A program made the translations under genes and the position numbers. A stretch of DNA of 64,000 nucleotides, taken from contig NZ_CP061281.1 of NCBI RefSeq assembly GCF_014621695.1, positions 1,240,001 through 1,304,000 of the forward strand, in the 5' to 3' direction. Position 1 is the stretch's first letter, and every line of letters begins with the position of its first letter. The notes beneath the pieces were generated by a model. That model did no database searches and had not been told where the DNA came from. It saw nothing but the letters and a program-made list of their open reading frames with translations. Positions 57,842-64,000 of the stretch are shown in pieces. The stretch is from Streptomyces xanthii. GTDB taxonomy: Bacteria > Actinomycetota > Actinomycetes > Streptomycetales > Streptomycetaceae.

Positions 57842-58515
57842 TCGCGGTCCCGGTGGTGGTAGGTCGTGCGGGTGTGCTCGGTGTGCGCCCGCATGACCTC
57901 GGTGGCCCGCGCCTCGTCGCGGGCGGAGATCGCCGCGATGAGGTCGCGGTGCTCGATCCAGGACTGGCGGCCGCGCTGGCGGGCGACCGGCTGGTAGTAC
58001 CAGCGCACGCGGCGGTCGACCTGGCCGGCGAGCTCGGCGAGGACCACGTTGCCCGCGAGCTCCATGACCTTGGCGTGGAAGGCCGCGTTCGTCGCGACGA
58101 CCTGCTCCACGTCCCCGTCGGCGACCGCCTGCTCGCCCCGGGCGCACAGCTCCTCGAGGGCGGTGATGCCGGTCTTGCCCGCGTTGGCCGCGGCGAGGCG
58201 GGCGGCCTCCGCCTCCAGCAGCGTGCGCACCGACAGGAGTTGGTCCGCCTCGGCTTCGGTCGGCTCGTGCACGAAGGCGCCCTGCGCGGGGCGCAGATCG
58301 ACCCAGCCCTCCGTGTTCAGCCGCTGGAGCGCCTCGCGCACCGGCTGCCGGGACACCCCGAGGTGCCCGGCGAGCTCGCTCTCGACCAGGTGCTGGCCGG
58401 GCTGGAGCGCGCGCGTCGTGATGAGTTCGAGCAGGGCCTCGTAGACGCGCTCGCGCAGCGGTCCGGGGCGCTCGAGCTTGGGCACCGCACCCTGCGGCAG
58501 TCCTGTGGACAACAT
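57838..58515 (-). CDS. GntR-family regulator with FCD domain
   Basis: The product is 225 aa. The N-terminal winged HTH (about 18-85) has LRERVYEALLELI and LGVSRQPVREALQRLNTEGWV. The FCD domain (about 95-215) supplies metal/effector residues in ATNAAFHAKVME and WIEHRDLIAAI (His). FCD regulators usually sense organic acids. It is beside a formate dehydrogenase operon and a GntR-like box lies in its promoter, so control of the oxalate/formate genes is plausible. ATG 58515 follows GAGGGGGACCCG. Confidence 0.93.
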   Translation of the reverse strand: MLSTGLPQGAVPKLERPGPLRERVYEALLELITTRALQPGQHLVESELAGHLGVSRQPVREALQRLNTEGWVDLRPAQGAFVHEPTEAEADQLLSVRTLLEAEAARLAAANAGKTGITALEELCARGEQAVADGDVEQVVATNAAFHAKVMELAGNVVLAELAGQVDRRVRWYYQPVARQRGRQSWIEHRDLIAAISARDEARATEVMRAHTEHTRTTYHHRDRD

Positions 58516-58558
58516 CGGGTCCCCCTCGCACACGACACGGGATGGCTCGTCGGACTGG

Positions 58559-58582
58559 ATTGTCTTTGGAATACAGTCTACC
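58559..58582. promoter_or_regulatory. candidate GntR autoregulatory site
   Basis: ATTGTC (58559-58564) and ATACAGTCTACC (58571-58582) flank a short spacer, about 50 nt upstream of the GntR start. The 8-mer ATACAGTC is, in complement, the GACTGTAT found at the sucC-oxc site. Confidence 0.45.
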
Positions 58583-58639
58583 GAGCACAATCGCCAGCGC
58601 CATGGGGAGTCTTGCTCGTCACATCGGGGGCGTCCCGCC

Positions 58640-59587
58640 TCAGGGGCAGCGCACGACCTGGCCCGCGTACGAGAGGTTCCCGCCGAAGCCGAAGAGCAGG
58701 GCGGGCTGTCCGCTGACGAGTTCCCCGCGCTCCACCAGCTTGGACAGGGCCATCGGGATGCTGGCGGCCGAGGTGTTCCCGGAGTCGACGACGTCGCGGG
58801 CGACCACGGCGTTCACCGCGCCGATCTTCTCGGCGAGCGGCTCGATGATGCGCAGATTGGCCTGGTGCAGGACGACGGCGCCGAGGTCGGCCGGGTCGAG
58901 CCCCGCCTTGGCGCAGGCCTCGCGGGCGAGCGGGGGCAGCTGCCGGGTGGCCCAGCGGTAGACGGACTGGCCCTCCTGGGCGAAGCGCGGGGGTTCGCCC
59001 TCGATGCGGACCGCGTTGCCCATCTCGGGGACCGAGCCCCACAGGACGGGGCCGATGCCGGGCTCCTGACCGTCGGCGCAGGTCTCGACGACCACGGCGC
59101 CCGCGCCGTCACCGACGAGGACGCAGGTGGAACGGTCGCTCCAGTCGACGACGGCGGACATCTTGTCGGCGCCGATCACGAGGGCGCGGGTGGCGGCGCC
59201 GGCCCGCAGGGTGTGGTCGGCGGTGGCCAGGGCGTGGGTGAAGCCGGCGCACACGACGTTCAGGTCGAGGGCGGCCGGGGACGGGATCCCGAGCCGGCGG
59301 GCGACGCGCGCGGCCGTGTTCGGGGAGCGGTCGGTCGCCGTGGACGTGGCGACGACGACCAGGTCGATCGCGTCGGCCGTCAGGCCCGCGGCGGCGAGCG
59401 CCTTGGCGGCGGCGCCCGCGGCCAGCTCGTCGACGGGCTCGTCGGGGCCCCCGATGTGCCGGGTGCGGATGCCGACGCGCGAGCGGATCCACTCGTCGTC
59501 GGTGTCGACCATCTCCGCGAGGTCCTCGTTCGTGAGGACGCGCGCGGGCTGGTAATGGCCGATGCCGACGATGCGTGAACCGTTCAT
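58640..59587 (-). CDS. 3-oxoacyl-ACP synthase III (FabH type), stand-alone
   Basis: The product is 315 aa, a thiolase-fold KAS III with the complete Cys-His-Asn triad: Cys113 in NVVCAGFTHA, His241 in LHQANLRI and Asn271 in DSGNTSAAS. It condenses an acyl-CoA starter with malonyl-ACP. It has no ACP or FabD/F genes beside it, so it is not the housekeeping fatty-acid cluster; it may make a beta-ketoacyl signal or a starter unit, or act as a thioesterase-like enzyme. It lies upstream of the GntR gene on the same strand, and divergent from the PanE/formate dehydrogenase block. Confidence 0.92.
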   Translation of the reverse strand: MNGSRIVGIGHYQPARVLTNEDLAEMVDTDDEWIRSRVGIRTRHIGGPDEPVDELAAGAAAKALAAAGLTADAIDLVVVATSTATDRSPNTAARVARRLGIPSPAALDLNVVCAGFTHALATADHTLRAGAATRALVIGADKMSAVVDWSDRSTCVLVGDGAGAVVVETCADGQEPGIGPVLWGSVPEMGNAVRIEGEPPRFAQEGQSVYRWATRQLPPLAREACAKAGLDPADLGAVVLHQANLRIIEPLAEKIGAVNAVVARDVVDSGNTSAASIPMALSKLVERGELVSGQPALLFGFGGNLSYAGQVVRCP

Positions 59588-59808
59588 GGGGCCCCCTTGG
59601 CCGATCGGTGGGCCCTCCAGTCTGGTCAGCGACTGACGAGTACGAGGTGACGTAAAGCGACAGGATTGGGGCGCACCTGTTGGAGAGTTCCACCCGGTCA
59701 CCCGGCGAACGCGTGTGCACCTTTTGTGCCGGTCGGGGTGGGCCTCACCCCGACGCGGGGCGGGTGCGGGAACCGGTCGGTGCGCGGACCCTTGTCGACC
59801 CAACTTCC

Positions 59809-59824
59809 ATACTGTAGACAATAT
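59809..59824. promoter_or_regulatory. candidate GntR operator upstream of panE-like/formate dehydrogenase operon
   Basis: ATACTGTAGACAATAT is an imperfect palindrome (arms ATACTGT/ACAATAT, 6 of 7) with a TGT-NN-ACA core typical of GntR/FCD sites. It lies about 95 nt upstream of the panE-like start. Confidence 0.6.
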
Positions 59825-59830
59825 TCCATC

Positions 59831-59845
59831 GACCGTTCAACGGTC
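59831..59845. promoter_or_regulatory. palindrome next to the GntR-type box
   Basis: GACCGTTCAACGGTC is a perfect 7-bp inverted repeat around one base, 6 nt downstream of the 59809-59824 motif. It could bind a second regulator or form part of the same operator. Confidence 0.45.
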
Positions 59846-59917
59846 CTCCGTGCTTCCCGGACCGCCACTGCCCGTGCGAGCGGGGCGTATCCGGCACCCT
59901 CGACGAACGGAGCTCCA

Positions 59918-60898
59918 GTGAAAGTCGCAGTCCTCGGCGCCGGTGCGATCGGCGCGTATGTCGGAGCCGCTCTGCACCGGGCCGGCGCCGACGTCCATCT
60001 CGTCGCCCGTGGACCGCACCTCGCGGCCATGAGGCGCGACGGCGTGCGGGTCCTCAGCCCGCGCGGTGACTTCACCGCACGGGTGCACGCCACCGACGAC
60101 CCGGCCGACATCGGCCCCGTCGACCACGTCTTCCTCGGCCTCAAGGCGAACTCGTACGCGGCGTGCGGGCCGCTCATCGAGCCGCTGCTGCACGAGGGCA
60201 CCTCGGTGATCGCCGCGCAGAACGGCATCCCGTGGTGGTACTTCCACGGGCACGGCGGGCCCCACGACGGGCACCGTCTGGAGAGCGTCGACCCCGGCGG
60301 CGCGGTCAGCGCCGTGCTCGCGCCCGAGCGGGCCGTCGGCTGTGTCGTCTACGCGGCGACCGAGCTGGAGGGCCCGGGGATCGTGCGCCACCTGGAAGGC
60401 ACCCGGTTCTCCATCGGGGAGCCGGACCGGACCGTCTCGGCGCGCTGCACCGAGTTCAGCGAGGCGATGAAGGCCGGCGGGCTCAAGTGTCCCGTCGAGC
60501 CGGATCTGCGCGCCGACATCTGGATCAAGCTGCTCGGCAACATCTCGTTCAACCCCATCAGCGCGCTCGTGCGGGCCACGATGCGGCAGATGTGCCTGCA
60601 CGGCGGCACCCGCAGGGTCATCGAGATCATGATGACCGAGACGCTCGCCGTCGCCGGGGCCCTCGGCTGCAAGCCCGACATCTCGGTGGAGCGCCGCCTC
60701 GCCGGCGCCGAGCGCGTCGGCGACCACCGCACCTCCACGCTCCAGGACCTGGAGCGCGGCAAGCCGCTGGAGCTCGACGTGCTGCTCGCCGCGGTGGTGG
60801 AGCTGGCGGACATCACGGGCGTCGAGGTGCCGACCCTGCGCACCGTGCACGCCCTCTCGGACCTGCTCGCCCACGGTATGAGGAGGGACGCCGCATGA
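59918..60898 (+). CDS. PanE/ApbA-family reductase (2-dehydropantoate 2-reductase-like; possible oxalyl-CoA reductase)
   Basis: The product is 326 aa. The N-terminal NADP-binding motif is VLGAGAIGAYVG. The mid-section has QNGIPWW and the C-terminal helical domain has the conserved Lys and Asn/Ser of KetoPan reductases (IKLLGNISFNPIS). Its stop overlaps the formate dehydrogenase start (ATGA), an odd partner for pantothenate synthesis. In Methylobacterium, a PanE homologue reduces oxalyl-CoA to glyoxylate, so this may be an oxalyl-CoA reductase (inference). GTG 59918 follows GGAG. Confidence 0.88.
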   Translation: MKVAVLGAGAIGAYVGAALHRAGADVHLVARGPHLAAMRRDGVRVLSPRGDFTARVHATDDPADIGPVDHVFLGLKANSYAACGPLIEPLLHEGTSVIAAQNGIPWWYFHGHGGPHDGHRLESVDPGGAVSAVLAPERAVGCVVYAATELEGPGIVRHLEGTRFSIGEPDRTVSARCTEFSEAMKAGGLKCPVEPDLRADIWIKLLGNISFNPISALVRATMRQMCLHGGTRRVIEIMMTETLAVAGALGCKPDISVERRLAGAERVGDHRTSTLQDLERGKPLELDVLLAAVVELADITGVEVPTLRTVHALSDLLAHGMRRDAA

Positions 60899-62868
60899 AG
60901 CAGAAGCGGCGCGACCGCACCCCGAAGACCTACACCCGGCTCACCCGCCCCCTGGTGCGGGAGGTGCCCGGCGACCGCACCTCGCCCTTCAGGACCGCGA
61001 CCTGGGACGAGGCGCTCGACGCGGCGGCCGGCGGTTTCGCCCGCACCCGCGCCGCGCACGGCCCGGACGCCTTCGCGATGCTGTCCTGCTCCCGCGCGAC
61101 GAACGAGATGAACTTCGTGGCGCAGAAGTTCACCCGCGTCGTCATGGGCACCAACAACGTCGACTCCTGCAACCGTACGTGCCACGCCCCGAGCGTCGCC
61201 GGACTCTCCGCGGTGTTCGGTTCGGGCGGGGGCACGTCCTCGTACGAGGAGGTCGAGCACACCGATCTGATCCTGATGTGGGGGTCCAACGCCCGCTTCG
61301 CGCACCCGATCTTCTTCCAGCACGTGCTGCGGGGGATACGGAACGGGGCGCGGATGTACGCCGTCGATCCGCGCCGCACCTCGACCGCGGAGTGGGCGGA
61401 GAGCTGGCTCGGCCTGAACGTGGGGACCGACATCCCGCTCGCGCACGCCGTGGCCCGCGAGATCATCGCGGCCGATCTGCACAACAAGGCCTTCGTGGAG
61501 CGCGCGACGACCGGCTTCGAGGAGTTCGAGGCGCTCGTCGAACCGTGGACGCTGTCGCTCGCCGAGAAGGTCACGGGCGTCCCAGCCGCCGCGATCAGGC
61601 AGCTCGCCCACGCCTACGCGACCGCCGAGCGGGCCCAGTTGTGCTGGACCCTCGGCATCACCGAGCACCACAACGGGACCGACAACGTCCGGGCGCTCAT
61701 CAACCTCGCCCTGCTCACCGGGCACGTCGGCCGGTACGGCGCGGGCGTGCAGCCGCTGCGCGGGCAGAACAACGTGCAGGGCGGCGGCGACATGGGCGCC
61801 ATCCCCAACCGGCTGCCCGGCTTCCAGGACCTGCTCGACGACGGGCTGCGGCTCAAGTTCGAGAAAGCATGGGAGACGGTCATCCCGGCGCGCTACGGCA
61901 TGACGCTCACCGACATGTTCGAGGCCATGGAGGAGGGTTCGCTGCACGCCGTGTACTGCGTCGGCGAGAATCCGGCGCAGTCCGAGGCCGACAGCGAACA
62001 GGCCGTACGGCGCCTGTCCGCCCTCGACCACCTGGTCGTCCAGGACATCTTCCTGACGAAGACCGCCGAACTCGCCGACGTGGTGCTGCCCGCGACCGCC
62101 TCCTGGGCCGAGACCGAGGGCACCACCACCAACAGCGAGCGGCGCGTGCAGCGGGTGCGGGCCGCGCTCACCCCGCCGGGCGAGGCCCGCGAGGACATCG
62201 ACATCATCTGCGAGGTCGCGGGGCGGCTCGGTCACGACTGGAAGTACCCGGACGCGGAGACGGTGTGGAACGAGCTGCGGTCCCTGTCCCCCGACCACTT
62301 CGGGATGACCTACGACCGGCTCGCCGAGCACCAGGGCCTGCAGTGGCCGTGCCCGGACACCGAGGAGTTGCCATCCCCGTACCTGCACGGCCGGCTGTGG
62401 GAGAGCGATCCGGCGCGGCGCGGGCGGCTCGCGCCGTTCGGCCTGGTCCAGCACGATCCGCCGGTCGACCTGACCGACGAGTCGTACCCGATCCGGCTCA
62501 CCACGGGCCGCCGCCTCGACTCGTACAACACGGGGGTGCAGAGCAGCGGGTTCGCGTCGCCGCTGCGGCGCGGTGAGTACGTGGAGCTGTGCCCGGAGGA
62601 CGCCGAGCGGTACGGGGTCGTGGTCGGCGAGGAGGTCCGGGTGTCCTCGCGGCGCGGGACCGTGACCGCGCCGGTGTGGGTCGATCCGGGGCTGCGCCCC
62701 GGGCTCGCGTTCATGACCATGCACTTCCCCGACGAGGTGGACACCAACGTGCTGACGATCGAGGCGAACTGCCCGATCGCCGGGACGGCGGAGTTCAAGG
62801 CGTCGGCCATCCGGATCGAGAAGATCGAAAAGATCGAGAACGCCGAGAAGCTGACGGTGAGGGGCTGA
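60895..62868 (+). CDS. NAD-dependent formate dehydrogenase alpha subunit (molybdopterin), lacking the N-terminal Fe-S domain
   Basis: The product is 657 aa and homologous to FdhF/FdsA. The active-site Cys96 is in NRTCHAPSV (codon TGC, not Sec). MoCo segments are YAVDPRRTSTAEWAES, ELADVVLPATASWAETEGT with NSERRVQRVRAA, and TTGRRLDSYNTGV in the C-terminal dinucleotide-binding domain. It begins at TRLTRPLVREVPGD, where family members have an upstream CxxCxxxC domain; that [4Fe-4S] domain and the ferredoxin-like domains of FdsA (about 900 aa) are missing. It couples to the NuoE/NuoF-type subunit encoded 7 nt downstream. Confidence 0.92.
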   Translation: MKQKRRDRTPKTYTRLTRPLVREVPGDRTSPFRTATWDEALDAAAGGFARTRAAHGPDAFAMLSCSRATNEMNFVAQKFTRVVMGTNNVDSCNRTCHAPSVAGLSAVFGSGGGTSSYEEVEHTDLILMWGSNARFAHPIFFQHVLRGIRNGARMYAVDPRRTSTAEWAESWLGLNVGTDIPLAHAVAREIIAADLHNKAFVERATTGFEEFEALVEPWTLSLAEKVTGVPAAAIRQLAHAYATAERAQLCWTLGITEHHNGTDNVRALINLALLTGHVGRYGAGVQPLRGQNNVQGGGDMGAIPNRLPGFQDLLDDGLRLKFEKAWETVIPARYGMTLTDMFEAMEEGSLHAVYCVGENPAQSEADSEQAVRRLSALDHLVVQDIFLTKTAELADVVLPATASWAETEGTTTNSERRVQRVRAALTPPGEAREDIDIICEVAGRLGHDWKYPDAETVWNELRSLSPDHFGMTYDRLAEHQGLQWPCPDTEELPSPYLHGRLWESDPARRGRLAPFGLVQHDPPVDLTDESYPIRLTTGRRLDSYNTGVQSSGFASPLRRGEYVELCPEDAERYGVVVGEEVRVSSRRGTVTAPVWVDPGLRPGLAFMTMHFPDEVDTNVLTIEANCPIAGTAEFKASAIRIEKIEKIENAEKLTVRG

Positions 62869-62875
62869 GGCAATC

Positions 62876-64000
62876 GTGGATCTGCGCTTCGGTGACAGCA
62901 AGCCGACGGACGAGGAACGGGCGGCGGTCGACGCGCTGCTCGGGCCGCCGGAGTCCGCGTGGGAGGCGCCCGCCGGTGAGTGGGTGGACCGGTCGGACGC
63001 CGATCTGCGCTGGGCGCGTGGGGGGCGGGCCGCCCGGGACCGGCGGGATCAGCTGTTGCCGGGGCTGCACGCGATCAACGACCGCGTCGGCTGGATCAGC
63101 GAGGGAGCCCTCGCGTATCTGTGCCGGCGGCTCACGGTGCCGCCCGCGGAGGCGTACGGGGTGGCCACGTTCTACTCCATGTTCTCGATGCGGCCGCGTC
63201 CTTCCGCGGTGCTGCACGTGTGCACGGATCTGGCCTGTGCGGGGGCCTCCGGCGGTCTGCCGGACGTGCCCGGGGTGCATGTGGAGGAGTCGCCTTGTCT
63301 CGGGATGTGCGAGCGGGCGCCGGCGGCGCTTCTCGTGCGGGCCGGGGCTTCGGCGTCGGCCACGCCTCTGGCACCGTTCCGGGGCTTGGCCCCGGACCCC
63401 GCTCCTCGATCGCCGGAGGGGCTTGAACATGCGGAGGCGGGTCAGGCTGTTCCCCAACTCGGCTCGCCCGACCTCGTGTTGCTCCGCCGCATCGGTACCG
63501 TCGACCCCGCCTCGCTCGACGACTACCGCGCCCACGGCGGATACGCCGCCCTGCGGCGGGCGTTCGCGCTCGGGCCCGCCGGGGTGATCCGGGAGGTGAC
63601 CGACGCGGGGCTCGTGGGGCGGGGCGGGGCCGCGTTCCCGACCGGGCGGAAGTGGCAGGCGACCGCCGCGCAGCCGGACGGGCCGCACTACCTCGTGTGC
63701 AACGCCGACGAGTCGGAGCCCGGCACCTTCAAGGACCGGGTGGTGATGGAGGGCGACCCGTACGCGCTCGTCGAGTCGATGACGATCGCCGCGTACGCCA
63801 CCGGCGCCCACCACGGCTACCTCTACCTGCGCGGCGAGTACCCGACCGCGCTCGCCCGGATGAGCCACGCCATCGAACAGGCCCGCGCGCGCGGTCTGTT
63901 GGGGGACGACATCCTCGGCCAGGGCTTCTCCTTCGACATCGAGATCCGGCGCGGGGCGGGCGCGTACATCTGCGGCGAGGAGACGGCCCTCTTCCAGTCC
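62876..64000 (+). CDS. NuoE/NuoF fusion, diaphorase subunit of formate dehydrogenase (3' end outside window)
   Basis: 375 codons are visible and open to the edge. The NuoE-like part (about 1-170) has the 2Fe-2S ligands in CTDLACAGAS and CLGMCERAPA. The NuoF-like part (about 225 on) has GRGGAAFPTGRKW (FMN), YLVCNADESEPGTFKDR (NAD) and GAGAYICGEETAL. It would pass formate electrons to NAD. The linker at about 160-200 is encoded partly by a dispersed intergenic-type repeat (63379-63424). GTG 62876 is preceded by GAGGGGCTGAGG. The 4Fe-4S C-terminal domain must lie beyond the window. Confidence 0.88.
   Translation, partial: MDLRFGDSKPTDEERAAVDALLGPPESAWEAPAGEWVDRSDADLRWARGGRAARDRRDQLLPGLHAINDRVGWISEGALAYLCRRLTVPPAEAYGVATFYSMFSMRPRPSAVLHVCTDLACAGASGGLPDVPGVHVEESPCLGMCERAPAALLVRAGASASATPLAPFRGLAPDPAPRSPEGLEHAEAGQAVPQLGSPDLVLLRRIGTVDPASLDDYRAHGGYAALRRAFALGPAGVIREVTDAGLVGRGGAAFPTGRKWQATAAQPDGPHYLVCNADESEPGTFKDRVVMEGDPYALVESMTIAAYATGAHHGYLYLRGEYPTALARMSHAIEQARARGLLGDDILGQGFSFDIEIRRGAGAYICGEETALFQS
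63379..63424. repeat. dispersed Streptomyces-type repeat inside a coding region
   Basis: CCGGGGC-TTG-GCCCCGG (63379-63395) is followed by a second palindromic block, ACCCCGCTCC ... GGAGGGGC to 63424. I recognise this tandem-hairpin arrangement as a common intergenic repeat in Streptomyces. Here it is translated in frame as the linker between the NuoE and NuoF domains. Confidence 0.65.

Larger units (their letters stand above)
59588..59917. other. divergent promoter region between fabH-like and panE-like genes
   Basis: These 330 nt hold two operator-like elements (59809-59824 and 59831-59845, listed separately) and a small GTCAG-CGA-CTGAC palindrome at 59625-59637 near the fabH-like start. 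The stretch around 59795-59830 is notably AT-rich for this genome and likely contains the panE promoter. No small gene is visible. Confidence 0.6.

Noticed and set aside
61160..61190. Selenocysteine in the formate dehydrogenase active site
   Set aside because: The active-site codon is TGC in CGT ACG TGC CAC, so Cys is encoded.
1..64000. Prophage, transposase, integrase, CRISPR array, rRNA or replication origin
   Set aside because: No such gene or repeat-spacer pattern was seen; the tRNA-Leu has no adjacent integrase or direct repeat that would mark an integrated element.

Overview
The window is very GC-rich, with strong third-position G/C bias, frequent GTG starts, ATGA-type gene overlaps and actinobacterial protein families (PrcB-type proteasome subunit, PucR and ROK regulators, STAND-TPR proteins, a kinase with an extracellular tail). 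It looks like chromosome of a Streptomyces or close relative. No phage, plasmid, transposase, CRISPR or rRNA signature was seen. One tRNA-Leu(GAG) is present.

Layout. 1-3 kb: an NTPase-like protein (cut by the window edge) and a membrane-anchored periplasmic-binding-fold protein. 3-4.7 kb: a Mut7-C protein divergent from an orphan proteasome beta subunit. 5-7.7 kb: a SIS-domain protein followed by a CDP-glycerol-glycerophosphotransferase-like gene that is frameshifted exactly at a heptanucleotide tandem repeat, a candidate phase-variable locus. 7.6-18 kb: a STAND-TPR protein with a defective P-loop, a PucR regulator, a 1606-aa AAA ATPase and a flotillin. 18.8-22.5 kb: a Ser/Thr kinase, tRNA-Leu and a DUF2254 membrane protein.

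22.7-34.7 kb is an oxalate/C1 island. An aldehyde dehydrogenase and a second sucCD pair are divergent from an oxalyl-CoA decarboxylase-like ThDP enzyme, a clear formyl-CoA:oxalate CoA-transferase, an ADP-forming acyl-CoA ligase and two tandem OFA-type MFS transporters. The matching downstream chemistry is 25 kb away (57.8-64 kb): a GntR/FCD regulator, a stand-alone FabH, a PanE-type reductase (possible oxalyl-CoA reductase) and an NAD-linked formate dehydrogenase (alpha subunit plus NuoE/NuoF fusion, running off the window). TGT-NN-ACA-like motifs upstream of both blocks suggest a shared regulator.

34.7-43.6 kb is a translationally coupled seven-gene operon of ebo type (EboA, EboB/TatD, EboC/UbiA, EboE, EboF/phosphatase plus an extra TIM barrel). 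An inositol-3-phosphate synthase leads it in place of the usual EboD cyclase. A Tat-exported TIM-barrel protein follows.

44-55.7 kb looks like a 3-keto-glycoside catabolic locus: a ribose-type ABC transporter, a Gfo/Idh/MocA oxidoreductase, a TIM-barrel isomerase/lyase, a secreted 1248-aa multidomain protein (PQQ-type propeller, PKD, CBM6, ThuA, DUF1080) and a ROK repressor. A near-identical 23-bp inverted repeat lies upstream of both the ROK gene and the multidomain gene. A PucR-type regulator and an NTF2-like protein follow.
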